From Apostichopus japonicus (lineage: Eukaryota; Echinodermata; Holothuroidea; Aspidochirotida; Stichopodidae), in contig NC_092562.1 in the NCBI RefSeq assembly GCF_037975245.1, positions 21,777,054-21,841,053 on the forward strand: DNA of 64,000 bases. The letters run 5' to 3'. Both the position numbers and the translations under genes were made by a program. The notes under the pieces are model-generated. The model was not told the DNA's origin and ran no database searches. It saw only the letters and a list, made by a program, of their open reading frames with translations. Shown here piece after piece: positions 24,939 through 38,973 of this stretch (its first letter is position 1; each line of letters starts with the position of its first letter).

Positions 24939-25177
24939 TATATTCATAATGGTCAGTAGATAAGCCTCGATAAGATCCTCGCCATGGAAACTGATCATTT
25001 GTTTCTCGGCTACGATTAAAGTCTCGACATTTCGTTCCGAGCTGACGCTGCTAACTCTCTTGACCCTGCGATGTCGACGTCGGCCGCTTCTTTGCGCCTC
25101 GTCGACCTCTTTGGCAAATTGAAAATCGCTGTTTGACATCCACCAGGGTTTGTCCTCATCTTTAATACTGTCATCCT
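24939..25177 (-). CDS. ADAMTS: ADAMTS exon 4: furin-site region and start of catalytic domain
   Basis: Finishes Glu220 and encodes residues 221-299 (239 nt, phase 1 to 0; acceptor TTTCTACAG, donor GTAAGT). An acidic/Trp segment (DDSIKDEDKPWW) leads into the basic run RSGRRRHRRVKR at residues 249-260, a strong furin-type processing site. The catalytic domain then starts with VSSERNVETLIVAEKQM, matching the family's VETLVVAD block (Glu for the usual Asp), followed by FHGEDLIEAYLLTIMNI. Cleavage after Arg260 would release the mature enzyme. The exon sits 24.3 kb downstream of exon 3 and 2.5 kb before exon 5. Confidence 0.95.
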
Positions 25178-28027
25178 CTGTAGAAAAATGAAACAGAAAA
25201 ATTGGAAGTGAAAAAAAAAAGGTTGAAAAATGGCTGACGAGACACTATAGAGCTATATCTATGTATGTTAATAAGACGACATAATTATTTAATTTCTTAA
25301 AATCCTTTTTGATTTTTTAAGTTTATGTCAATACAGTGGCTTAATAATCAAAGAAACTGTAATGTACATATTGTGGGTTATTGGATTGAAGGAAAGAACA
25401 CATTCTATCCTCTTGATGCTAACAATATATCCAACAAAGTGAATGAATGGCAAACAAGCCAAGGGGAGAGTTTGTACCCTTCTGATTAGAGGAGCAATCA
25501 CCAAAGCATGCGGTATTCTGCCATCTACTGCAACTGACTGATGATGGTCTTTATAAGACACAAGACCCATTTCCACAGCAACCAAAGCAAAGCTATAAAA
25601 AGTAATTTGCATCAAGTTGCAAATCAAGTACCGTACAGTACCCAAAGAGTACCGAAAATGTGTATTTCAATGATGTTGCTCTGTTACATTTGGTTGTATC
25701 AGTTCTCCCAAAACTAACCAGGCACTTTGCGTGGTACGATAGAATGAGTAGGGTCGTTGACGGGGTCTTAGAGGGCGCACAGTGTTAGAAAGATACCAGT
25801 TCACTCTGTGCATGGAGTAGCGGGAGTGCTGAGGTCGTGAGGAGACAGGTTCAGCAAGGAAGCGAAGTAAATTTGAAAACGGAACAAGACTGAAATTGTG
25901 TTTCTCTCGAGTGGGCGTAAAAACGTCCTCATCGATGACAGGTGATGGCAATAGCAGGATTGTTTACTAGTTACCAGGACAGGTGGGAATTAATGTTGGG
26001 ATTTTAGCTGTCATTTGAAGTAAAGACATCAAATATTACAACCCTTGGCATCTTCTATGTATACACTTTACTCGACATATTTGTCACATTTCATGTTCAA
26101 ATATCCTTCCTTAATTTACTAAATTAACTCATGGAGTCACTGCTTCCTTCTCAGCAATCAAGAGCCCTGCAGAGCTGAAGAGGGGAACTGAAACGGGGTC
26201 GAGGAAAAAGGAATTGAGGTGTTTTTGTGTGTTGTTAAACTAATTGACTCAAAAGTACTGTAGGTTAAAAGGTGTGAAAGTCTATGAATATGTCTAAATA
26301 TGGATAAGACGGTAATCTGTCGTGTTCTGTCTGGCATCCATCCTTAGGTGGTAAAACATTTAAAGGAGAATTACTCCACGGTTGAATTATTTCCAAAATT
26401 TCTTGATATTTCATTCTACTGTAACTGCACAGTATTACAAAACATCCAATCAGAATCATTTCTACTTTCAAAACTCCAAACAAGAGAAATTCTAAAAGTT
26501 TGTGACATTTAGTTTCCCCCCAAAATCAATCTTTTCTCTTAGCTTATAACTTTGCCCAGGGAGTAGGCCTTATGTTCACAAGACTGTCGGCCACAAATTG
26601 GGTGGAACCATTCAATGAATAAGCTTTCAAATGAATCACATAGTTGGGTAGGAGCAGGTTATGCACTTAATTATATAAATTTTGAAATTTGCCAAGTTTC
26701 TGGGGTGTATTATACCAGACCTTCAAAGAAAATACAAGGTCCGTAAAAAAGAGTACGTCTGCTAGATCAATCCACTATTCATAATGAATGAATGAAATTA
26801 GGAATGAAGTCAGAGATTTGAGCTGAAATGTTATCACTAAAACATTGTGGGATGTTCTCTTCATAGGGTTAATAACTCACTACTTGGAAATGGCTGGCAT
26901 GGTACCAACCATGGAGGCCTCTTAAGCTGTTATTCAGATTGGGGGGGGGGGGGGGGGCTGTACCCAATAATGTGTGAAAATACTGCATGAATGACTGACA
27001 GTTTGCTTAGAACTACACAGTGAGGTTGCCAATTGCTATTACACGATACGATGAATAAAAATGTGGGTCCAAATGGTTGTGCATTGAGGGCCAGCATTAT
27101 TTAGTCATGAATGAGAGAGAGTAGACTTATAAATTACATTGTGTACATTTAATTTGTTACCATTACATATATAAACTGTACATGATTTACTGGGCAACTT
27201 TTCATATGTACTGTCTGCTTTGTTTGAACTTTCTCCCCATTTCCCATATACGTTACGCTAGCAACTGTGTCAAAAAAGCAGATCTAAGGAATTCCAAAAT
27301 CAACCTTACAGGAGGTGCTACTGCTCAAACAAACCAAGCGATCCTCACACTAGACTATTTAATGTCTGTGTGTGATGGTATAAGCCTACGTATACATATA
27401 CCACTGGTTTGATCAAAGCTGACCATTGTTGGTACTTCTGGCATATTTGAGGCCAATAATATGTTGAAATAAAATGTTGACCTTTCAGAAAAGTCCTTTA
27501 CCATGAGCCTTGCTGGTATGTAGGAATTTCTCAGACACCCTTTTAAGTAACTATGGGTTTGAGTATGTACAACTTCAATTGTCAACAACAACACCACTTC
27601 TCTTGTAGACATCAAATATTGACAGTACTTAACCTATGCCAGAAGGTCCTGCCTCTATGTCTATCCAAATAAGAAAATGATGACCACATTAGGGCCTCAC
27701 CACATTGCAAGGAAAGCTGAACATATGAATGGATTTTGTTCTTTCTTAAGGTTTATGGGGGAGTTTTGTAGAAATAGTTAGATCTGATCTACAGGACCAA
27801 ACCCTGTTTGCTTTCTTGTTGGTTTAAAAAAAAAATCAAAACTCAAATGTGGTAAATGTTTTGATTTAATTTCAATTGTACCTATAAAATTCATCGAGTG
27901 GAAACTTTTTTGGGTTAATTCTAAATAATCATTCTTTTTTCTATGTCTATTTCACAGTGATCTCCATCTTTTTATAAATTATATTCAAATATGTAGGTTC
28001 ATATTCAAAATGAATTTAAATTCTAGT

Positions 28028-28125
28028 GATCTGATGATGATGACGATGACGATGACGATGATGAACATGATGATGATGATGATGATGATGACCATGATGA
28101 CGATGATGATCATGATGACAATAAT
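28028..28125 (+). repeat. (GATGAT/GACGAT)n microsatellite
   Basis: About 100 bp of GAT, GAC and CAT triplets in intron 3. Interruptions are frequent, so it is an old or impure array. Confidence 0.9.
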
Positions 28126-29368
28126 TAAGAGAAAAAAAGGTACTCCATGATCAGTCTTGAAACACTACTCACATGATATCTTCACTGAATGTTTTTTACA
28201 CAATTCAAGGACATGACAGGCATTAGTCCATTAACCATAGGTTTCATTTTCAGCTCTCTTGACCTCAACTTACTGAAACTTTATCTCTCCTGCAAATAGA
28301 CTGGTTAGTTTGGAAGAGTTGATTTGTTCACACCTTGCCAGTCTGCCTTGATCTGATAGTGATTTGGCTACTAGCAGTGTGAAGAGTTGCATAATAGACG
28401 AAAAGGCAGCTAACCTAAGGTGCGAAAAGATGGGACTGATCCCTCAGTTAACCAAACTGGAAAAAACCTGCCGTTCAGTACAAACAGCTGGTTTATGGAT
28501 GCAACTATATAGCTAATGAGCACTTTCGTGGCATGGATATTTTATCACGGAGAATTGTTTACACATCATGTTCATTCTACAAAACTGATTTACGTTATCA
28601 GTTTGAACCTTGTGAGTTTACTGCCTTCAAAGATAGATACAGTATGCTGGACTCATTTACACCTTGAGGGGAACCTCTCATGAGAGAGAAGAAAAGAAAA
28701 AAAAAAAAAACATTCCCAAGAGAGACTCACAGGAGTCTAAGTAAGGGCATGACAACATTCGTATATTTCAAGATTTGTTTTCTTTCTATAGCCCGATGGA
28801 AAAAAAGCAAACACTACGTGACAAATATGGCTGAGGGGGCTGGCCCACCCACCTGACTATAAGGGGGACGGTAAAAATATCATTGAGCGAGGCTAACTTT
28901 GATATTTAGAAGGAAACGGAATAAATTAAATTTTCCCTACATCTTCAGATGCACAACCTGCGTGATAAAGTCATCAATATTATCTCCCAATATTCTAGCA
29001 TGTCAAATAATGGTCACATATCCTCAAATATCCAACAAGCAGTTTTTTGCCTTGCATAAAGCAACAAGGAATTTATTTAATTCACTTACACACTGCAGCC
29101 GGAACCTGCAGGTGGGGTCCCTTTTCAAATGTTTAGCAATTTGAGAACTTGGGTTAACTTTGGGACGAACTTACTATATAACGACCTTTAGATAATGTTA
29201 TATTTAAATATTTGTAATGGATCTGATCATGTACAGGTAACTCACTTTTAAAATTTACATTAAACTACTCTGTTTATGGAACAGCACTGACACCAGATAT
29301 GGGATACATGTTGCTTAAATGGACACAAACCAACAACCATCAATCATTTAACTAACATTTGACAATAA

Positions 29369-29737
29369 TTAAAGGGTGTGAAGACACGCGCAAAAAGAAA
29401 CGTCTAATGCCGGTAATCCGACCTAATTTCAAATGAGGTGTAACAGAAGTGTTAGACACCACCATCGATCCCAGAAAATACACACACAGTTTGCTACCGT
29501 CAGTAATTAGACACTTAGTGTACAGTTAGTACATACAGCTGCGGTCAATACCCACAGCACAGTGTACAAACGATACAGCGATGGACATCTTAGGTCCAGC
29601 TAAAGATAACAAGGTATCACGTTTCATTACTGTCTGCGTTTTGTAGCGACAAGACAAAACTTCACTTGCAAGCAACGGAAAGTTAACTTTTTAAAGATGG
29701 TGGCACGCTGTTAGGGGCGAGTCTCCAATGCCTTTAA
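29369..29737 (+). mobile_element. TTAA-flanked MITE, copy A (369 bp)
   Basis: Starts TTAA-AGGGTGTGAAGACACGCG and ends with the complement of TTAA-AGGCATTGGAGACTCGCC, imperfect inverted repeats of about 18 bp inside TTAA at both ends. Homologous over most of its length, in reverse orientation, to 38974-39242. Shared internal blocks include the stretch around AACAAGGTATCACGTTTCAT and AACGGAAAGTTAACTTT. TTAA duplication suggests piggyBac-type mobilisation. No coding sequence. Confidence 0.8.
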
Positions 29738-32700
29738 ACTAACCCGTGTTTAAATGCTTAACTGGACAGAGAGGTGTGCCAAACTGTATTGTACCTACTG
29801 TATAGTCAACACTTGGCTGAGCCCTCTTATTAGGTATGATATCTGTCTGTTTTTCTGTGGAAATGGAATCATAACCCGAGCTGACCTTTTCACAAATAAA
29901 ATGCTATGGGTGCATTCTGGAGGATGCATAGCTCTCACTTTTCCCACCACATTACCACTGCTGTAAACTGTACAGGTTCTGGGAATCCATCCAAATTTTT
30001 TTTACTGTCAAAAGAACAATAAATTCTTGAAAGTTTGAAGATGACACTTGATGGCCAACCTTTTGTAACTTACAATTTTAGCGTTAAGGGGGGCCAAAAA
30101 TGTATCATAAAATTTGTTTCACCATGTCAGATGGTTAACCACAGTGAAATAGGTGATGATAGGATAGTGTGTCTGTCCTGGATACAGTTCTAGCCAATGT
30201 AAGCAGCACCCAGATACCATTATGACATCATAGATAATTGACAATATCTCAACCAGTATAAGTGATGCCAACTTATATTTGTTTTCTTATCAAGTCTTAT
30301 ATTTTTCCAAATTTCATATTAAATAGCATGTTCACTTTTATAATTTTCTGTGCAGCAAATACTCCTCTTATATCAAGTGTAAATCCCCACCCCATGGAAT
30401 GTGTGAAACCTTTCATTGGTTCCAACAGGGGTTTCCTACATGAATCCCATAATGCACTGCTCTGTTAGTAACCCACTACAGTATGTCTACTTTTGCTTCA
30501 TAGGCAAACTAGGCTTACACTGTAGGGCATACTAAATCCAATGTTGTCACATGATAACGTTGTCATATATCTGCATCTGGTCACCATAGTCTAGGTTACC
30601 TATGCTGCCAATCTGACTCCATCCTACACAGGTATTAACAAGGTTATAAACACCTGAGGACTAGGTGTTTACTTCCCTTCTTCTTAGCTAAACCATATGG
30701 CAGTTTTACTAGTACTACTATCTCCACCAAAAGTACAAATTCTGTTATAACTCAGTTGCAGATCATCATTGAAACCATGTTGAAACAGCCTGTGCAAGCA
30801 CAAACATACAGAGGGCGCCCTGCTGAGATATCACAGCCAGAGTGACCTTCACTCTGATAGGTGAAGAGTGAATGGTCAGGTGATGCTTTCAGCATCAGCA
30901 CAGGTATATATTGTAAACAAACAATGAATGTTCCCAAGGGGGTAGAAATTCTACCACAAACAAAACACCTGAGTTATGGATATTTATTATTAATTCCAGC
31001 CTAAACACAGAATAGACATTCATGCAAATTTAAAGGAATTTTCAAGGAGTCATTGTACATGTATGCAAAGCAGTGAAAAATATATCTTGTAAACTGGTAA
31101 TGATCAAATCAACGGCTCCGCCGCCGCCCCCTCCCCCCTCCTCCCACATGGTTGACACAACTAAGAGGATTTTAGATTCAAGCAAGTGTGTGATTCATGT
31201 ACAGGTTACGTACATGTACAGCTAATAATGCATATATTTATATTTGGCCTAAAAACACTATATACTGCTATCAATACATAGCCTAGGCTGGATAATTCAA
31301 CTGAAATAGTATAGCACTGAGCTGCTACACAAAGAGGACAAACTGCGACAGGATCCAACAGATGCATCTACAGCAGTTTGTGTACATACAGAATATGATC
31401 ATTATTTATTACACTATCATGCAGCAGAAAAGTAGAAGTATCACACTTTTTATGCATAAATTTTTATTCACTAGCACGTTCCCTGACATACGACGTGGTC
31501 AAAAGCTATTTGCTGCTAGCTGACTATTCCTAGAGCTAGTTGACAAATATAAATTTACCACCCGGGGGGGTGGGGGTTGCCTGCATCTTAATAATATTAT
31601 AACCGATTGCATGGTAAAACTGCATTACCACACGTACGGTAGTATGTAAAAACAGCACGTAGCTGTTTAAAATAGTCCCCCAAAGAGCTACTAGGGTAAA
31701 ATGTGCACTTCACATGGAAGAAAATTCTGATTTTTGCAATCTGACAAACATTCACTAAATCACAAAATATTGAATTTTACAGACCTTGATCGCCTTTAGT
31801 GTGCATGATCGCAAGAAGTGACCTCCAGTTCTGAGGATATTTCCTCAATTATTATACTTTTTCTATAAATATTGCATATTAACCAACCCCAAAAAAAGGT
31901 TAGAAAATAAATTTTAAAGATTTATAACTGCTTGCATCCTCCATAAATAACCCACTTAACTATTTACAAAGATAACTTCATTACTGTGTAGGCGTTTACT
32001 AGAGACTATTTACTACAATAAGGCCCTGGAAGAGAGGAAATAAAAACATGATATATGTAGGAAATACACAACGGTAGCAATACAGCAATAAATATGAAAA
32101 CAGAGCAACTTTATGGGTCATACGAGTATGAACTCTACACGGAGGGTAACATTCACATTTTGAAACAATCGTTTTCCCTGAAGGAGAAACATTTCCATGA
32201 AGGAGAAACAAAACACTATTTTTGTCACAAAAATGTTGGCCACCTCCTCAAAACTCATGAACTACACAGCCTCATATATAAGCATTCAACATTTGTAGCA
32301 AAATTGTTAAAACCTAGTTCAAGAAAACTTAAAGGGATTGTCAAAAGACAGAGCTGAGCTATTTTCTTTTCTTCCAAATGTAGAATGTAAAAGATCCATA
32401 AAAATAGGAAATACCCATAAATAATACTCATGGCAATTGGTGCGTTGAAAATTAGATTAACTTTTGTGAAAGTACCTGGCAACACCAGAGTGGTATATCC
32501 TCTATGGAGTATTAAAGTTGCTATTTGGGTTGGCTTCTGTCTGTTTGCTACTATTATTCTTCCTGATAAAAATAAGGTTTTCCTTGTTCAAAATGGAACC
32601 ACACCACCATACACTGCAGTACAACCAGGGAATAATTTATCAGATACAGCTCTGTATCACATAGAAAAATACATACAATGCAAATTGGACAAAATTTCTG

Positions 32701-34304
32701 CCTATAGTACAATATAGTGCAATATACTTTGAGGTAAGAACACTGCCACATATTATGGTCCTCTTACAAGTTACACATATTTATGAAACACTTTAAACCA
32801 AAGGAAGTATGAAAAGTGCTTGATTAACACCAAGAAACATTTCAAGACATTTCCATTAAATGAAACTGGAAGATTTTAAAATTTAGGATACATGGACCAA
32901 AAATAATGTGATTCATGCTCACCTTTAGAAATGACACACAGACATATATACACATCCTTTCACTTTTACTTTTTTTTTTGGGGGGGGGGGGAGGGGAGGC
33001 TCACTGACCTCAATGCATCTGTTACAAAGATTACAGCATGCCATACATGTAGGGTCATCATTCAGTTGTGTTTGTATTGTAAACCAGTAAGAATGGCAAG
33101 ACTGTGCTGGAGGAACCAGTTTAGGATAAAGCCTTCATAAATGGTAGCTACAAAATGCAAAACTTAAATGATAAGTCATCATTCAGTCCCACAGACAGAG
33201 TGAATAGAAAGTGCTTACAGTCAGTCACCTCCACCCCATCCACCTAATAGATTTTAGTACGGGGTGTGAAGAAGAAAGTTTGAATTGAAGAATGGAAAAC
33301 TTGCTTTAAACAGACCACTCATACACTATACTACATAAGATGTTATTTGTACATGTACATATAACGCAGGAGACCGATGGCCTTGGACACACTGACAAAA
33401 AACAAGGTTTTGAGTAGATTTTTACCATTTTTCTTTTATGCCTATCAACTTTATCAACAATAAGGTAAAATTCAAAATATTGACATTTTTGCCAATGGAC
33501 TCATTAGCATATAGTTGCTCATTGACTTTGAAAATGAACTTTGAAAATGAATCAAAATGGAGGGTAGGGAAAGGGGGGGCATATCTTATATAGTTTTATT
33601 AAATATAGTCTTATGTTGCATGGTACTCTCAGTAGGTTTAGACTGCTTAGTGAAATATTCAGACACATACATGCATTAAAACCATCTAGGTCAACTTTAA
33701 GGCACAGTATCACCATCGAGCATTACACATTAATTGCATTAAGGTTTTGGATCAATGGGTGACCAAAATCACATGGTTTTAATTGTCTACTGTTCTGTAC
33801 CATGTTCTATAGGGAAAATGTACAATATAATTAATTAAAAATGTAAAACATTTTGTTTTTTTACCATCTAGCAATTAGAAACTGTGGGCTTTACATATGT
33901 AGGCTACCAGACATAAACCAAGCAAGTGACTTACCACTAAATGAGAGTATTTATAATATTGTAGACCCTACTTACTTCAGGAAGTTTTCAGAAGCTGAAG
34001 ATCAAACTGTACAGTGCAAATCGACTAAAAATTCATCTGAGAGGTGAGAGTCAGGGGAATTTTCCAAATTAAATGATTCCTGTAAAGAGTGCACTTTAGG
34101 ATGATGACCAAGGCCAGGCACCAATGGTCTACATTTTCATGAGGCATTTACAGGGTAATTTAAAAGAGAAAATTAAAGTCCTCTAACCTTGGTTTGACTT
34201 AGAAAGTCATATTTTTACAGGTTTGGAATAACAAGTCAGGTCAGAAAATAATTTTTTTTATCTAATAATATACTTATTTGAGAACCATTACATTTCATAA
34301 TTGT

Positions 34305-34352
34305 ACAGCGCTATATCAATATATATATTATTATTATTATTTATTACTGTAG
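34305..34352 (+). repeat. L2-like LINE 3' tail
   Basis: TTGTACAGCGCTATATCAAT followed by ATATATTATTATTATTATTT. It matches the GCGCTATATAA...(TTATTA)n pattern of L2-type 3' ends. No coding remnant was seen upstream. Confidence 0.45.
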
Positions 34353-35054
34353 ATTGGTTAATGCTTGCTTGCTACCTTGGAGAACTCCAATCTTGAGATG
34401 ATTTCAACACGTTCCACAGTTTGAGTGAAACATGCAAGGATCACAGCATGGAAGCTACAGTACTATCTATAAATGCTAAAAACATATTTTTTTTCTTCTT
34501 ATTTAAATATTAGGACAAACTTTACATGAACTCCTTGAAAAGTAAAAATATATATATATACCACAGATTTACATGACTTTCTACATTACAAATGACATCC
34601 TTGAAGCAACTCAACCTTCCAGAGTTTTCAAGATCAAGACAAGCTGGTCTGTTATTTCTGAAGGGCATTGCAAAAAGAGCCTCTGGGGATGTTTTAAATT
34701 TATCTGCAGTTTATCTTCTCAGACGTCTTGTTTAGATTCTGATCAAATCTTTGCTGGTGTACTTCTCATTTTAAACATGTCTGTCAATTACAGACCGTCC
34801 CAAGTTCATATTAAGGTGACCGTAGCGAGCAAGCAACATAAGAATTATATTTTTTTAAATTCTGAACTTCATGAACTGTGTTCATCCTATCCTGGACAGG
34901 ATCATGCTAGTCAAATTACAGGTGGCATTACAGACGTCCAACCAATTTCTTCATGCACGAATCAATAATATCTATAAGGAATAACTTAGTATTCACATTT
35001 ATGTGTGGCAGTTTCAGGTTTATGAATTTTAGAACTCAAGGTAATGCATTCTTT

Positions 35055-35245
35055 TAATTCATACTTTCATTCCCACCCATTACACACACCTTAATAACTT
35101 CATTCACTCTCATTTCAGACTGTCATTCATTCACATTTCATACTCTCAACCCTTTCTGTTTCATACTTATAAATTCACTGCCGTTCTATACTTTGATTCA
35201 TTTCTATTTCGTACTTTTTTTTCATTCCCGTTTCATGACTGTCAC
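35055..35245 (+). repeat. Degenerate CATTCA/TTTCATACT repeat
   Basis: Irregular repeats of about 22-25 bp built on TTTCATACT(n)TCATTCA. Individual copies are highly diverged, so this is an old minisatellite. Confidence 0.6.
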
Positions 35246-37454
35246 AGATCTTTGTAAGTTTCACGAGCAACCATGTCACTGATTTCACATTGTTTCTTCA
35301 AGGCTGTACAGACACACACTGACTTACGCAAGGTACACAGTAATAAACTGCAGATTTACCGGAAGACATTAAGTGTCGAGAAATCAAAACGCTATAACCC
35401 GCTTGTGAAGGGGAGAGCAAGGGTACAGCAGCACTAAGTAGTAAGTACAATCATGTGTCCAAACATGGAATCACAGTTTTTTTCTAAACTGATGTCTGGA
35501 ATATTATCATTTTAAAGTTTGCTTGTATAGGAGCCATGCTAATAATGAGAGAAATTGTTAATAGGAAAGGAGGGGGTGGGGGGGGGGGTAGCTAAAAGCT
35601 TTTACAAATACATCAAATCAGACTGTCAGTAATTTTGATCCAAAATTCAAATGTCTGATCAACTGCAATCTCATTCTGCGTAATTTTTGCCTAAATTATG
35701 ACTCAAATTGAGGGCAACGTCGACCAAAATGCAAACAGCTGCTTTCGTAGGAAACCATATAACACCTGCATGAAATGCGGTGTAACATTATTGTTTTTGT
35801 CTACTTGATGGCAAACACATTTCCCTTTATTTGTCTGTTAAAGTAGCAACAGTAGCATAATGTGTTTCCCCTCTGAACCACTTTCATTCTCAATTTTAAA
35901 GTTATTTTCAAGTGTCATTTTTGCTATACCAAAGTTCTTTATTTTTGTTATCAACAAAATTAAAAATTTACAATTGACTGTACTTTCAGTTACTTCCTCA
36001 GTTTATGATAATTACTACTACAGCCTTATTTCCTATGCAAAATAGACTTTTAAAAGTACACAGTTGGTATGTATAGTAGCTGGGAAGAAGACTCATTGGT
36101 TTGGTTTCAAGATGCTGGCTTTGAGCAGCAACAGACTCTCACTGTAAGATTTTAAACATCTATTACAATATTAATGTGACACAACTAACAAAACAAGTTC
36201 CTTAAAAATTCAAAATTATACCTGGAAACAGAATCAGCATTGCTTTAACTCTAATAACATCACCATAATATCCAAGCAAATACCACACAGACCAGAACAG
36301 GTAGTTATCACTGTCAAATGCTTCCTGCTCTTGTCAAACAGTTGTTCGTTCTCAAGGCATTTCACAGTCGGAAATCCTCTGGAGCTGTTGTAAAGATTTG
36401 CTGGTCCATGGATGTGAAATGGGGAACATAAACATTAAAATTTGACAAATTTCAATTTTTTTAAAAACAATTCTGGAGAATAGCCAGTTTATGTTGATTT
36501 TAAACAATTTTGGTATTATACAATTCAGATATTTACAGAAACTTGGAAATATGACCATCCTTATCCATTAAACATATATATTAAACATATGTACCGTAAC
36601 CAAACACCATCTCGGAACTTGATGGCTTGCCGACAGAATGCTTCCTGCATTTTGTAGCATTCTGTTCCGATCTGTTTTATAGGCAGACAGAACTTGACTG
36701 GTAAACCTGTATTATGACATTGTAAAACCACAAGGATCAGGGCCCTCAGGCTATGTGAAAGGGGGATTTGCATTCCATACTCAAAAAGACAAGGCTTATA
36801 TCCAAAAAAAATGTGGCTCCACACATGATAAAGTATACTATACAGGGCTCATACTACAGTAGTTAGTCTGTAGTATGGGCAGTGTTACCCTATCCTTGGC
36901 TATCTGAGCTGGCTGGATAGTCAAACTATACACTCTGATAATATATCTTTTGGGAAACAAGATCAATTTCAATGCTCAATTTAAGAGTTTTGTATTAATG
37001 GGGGGAATGTCTAAACCAAACACAGCACAATGACAGATACATAGTAAATTGTGGTTTAAAAAATAAAGCCAGCAGGAATTAGTGGGTTGGTTAATTGCCA
37101 CTTGCCAGATCAGACTTTACCAAATAAACCATTTCCTAAAACATAATCTCAGGCTGTGGAATGTATTAAGTTCAACCTAGAGCCATTTCAACTTATATTC
37201 TCATGAATAATGGCTTGGACCAGGTTCCACAGTTTGAAGAGTATGTTAGGAATAATCTGCATTATAATTGTGCTGCCACCCTAGTAATTGCAGTTTATTT
37301 TCCAAATGTCCCCATCAAGAACCAATATATATGCAATAGACACTGAGGAAGTTGGTGTGAACCTTATTACCATAACTACGCTTAATACTGGCAGACATAA
37401 ATTAAGGGAGGTGGAGGTGGGAGCAGAAAGAGCAAAATGAAATTTGCTTACATT

Positions 37455-37515
37455 AGTATTATTATTACCCCGTTATTTATATAGTGCATAATCCAAAAGT
37501 TCTATGCACTTAACT
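37455..37515 (-). repeat. L2-like LINE 3' tail (reverse)
   Basis: On the minus strand, AAGTGCATAGAACTTTTGGA then TTATGCACTATATAAATAAC and a TAATAATAATA tract. This resembles the (G/C)GCACTATATAA...(TTATTA) end of an L2-type LINE. Short fragment only. Confidence 0.45.
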
Positions 37516-38484
37516 GTTTAGTTGACAACATGACCTTAAACATGTTTACCGGTTAATACAAAAGTATAAATCATAATGAAGAAAAAGTTTTCCTATTCTG
37601 AAGGAATGAAACGAGAGGTAGGGGAGAGAGTGGGGGGGGGGGAGAGGCAAGTCTGGAGGAAAGAACTTCCCTCTCAATTGGTTATTAATAGCTACCACAT
37701 ACCTAAAAAACAATATCGCACGTGCAGTGTTTTTACATTATCCCGAGACACCACCGACTTGACCTACTTCACCTGGTATATATTTAGAAATCTGTTATCT
37801 TCCCACCTCTGTTAAATCCTGGCCTATCCCCCCCCCCTGAGCATCCCCACGGTAACATCACCAGCATCAAGTACTGTATGTGTCACACAACCTTTTTCCT
37901 GCCAGCCAGACGACGACCATGAATACATGTGCACACATGACAGGTGTCATGCTGTTAAATAACATGAATCTACATTTTTCGAGTCATGATCCAGCCAGAC
38001 TCCAAAAGTGTATAACATGAATATAATTAGCCAACCCGTCAGATCTTTTCACCGATACCGACCTAAATATTAAGAGCATAACCATGAAGCTAATGCAAGT
38101 CGGGATCAAGTTAACGGGATAACTGCGAGTCCAAACTCTGTCCTTATAGGATTGCCTTCCAAAGACAACTCCATGTAAAGATCCCCCTATTAGCATGAGT
38201 TAACAACAGCTTTGCTGAGAGGAGAAGAGAGAGCAAAGTGATATTCACTCTGTACAAACCAAGGAATTTTGCTGCATCGATCCACTAAGGGTCTAGTCAC
38301 ATTTTTACATTCTGTAGATTATATGGCATTTATAAAAAATTATTATTATTATTTTTGTGTCAGGAATTTTATCTCAATTCTAGCCCTCAGTTATTTGAGT
38401 AAATTGCTTTGAAGGTGGCAGAAAAATGTAACATGAAGTTTAAACATTGGTGACCACTTTCTAAGATATATATGTTAATGAGGC

Positions 38485-38565
38485 TGAACCAGGGTTTGGG
38501 CAACCTGCAGCTTGTGGACCAAATCCGGCCCGCTAGCAGTATGTTTTTTACTGGCCCAGGAACTT
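38485..38565 (+). repeat. hAT-like terminus (GGCCCGC motif)
   Basis: Reads CAGGGTTTGGGCAACCTGCA, then a GGACCAAATCCGGCCCGC phrase and ACTGGCCCAGG. It is close to a hAT terminus type found in many animals (CAGGGGTnGGCAAACTn...GGCCCGC). The downstream 250 bp may be the rest of the element. The matching opposite end was not found. Confidence 0.5.
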
Positions 38566-38973
38566 CTAGAATTTTGCAAAAAATTCAATTGAAAAGTGAT
38601 TTTTTTTTTATGAAAATCTCACTAAAAATAATTTGCATGGCAAATTATTCCCTAATAGAGCCTTGGAAATGTATATTTGCCAGTTTTGCATAGAAATTTG
38701 CTATGCTGTACCAGATATACAGTATTATTCCCTGTGCAGAGTCAGAGAACTATTCCCTGACTTGATAGCACTTCATCGCGACTGCACAACATCAATTTGG
38801 CCATACCCTGTCGTCTAGCCACTAAATACCTAGGACATTTCAAATATATCAACAATTTTTTTTAAAGAGGACAACCAATTTCAGATCAAGGCTACTTTTG
38901 GTGGGGTTTCCATACCCTTGCCAGAAATGAGAAACCCTTAAAATTTGTGGGCACTCTATCTCATTCCAAGTAT

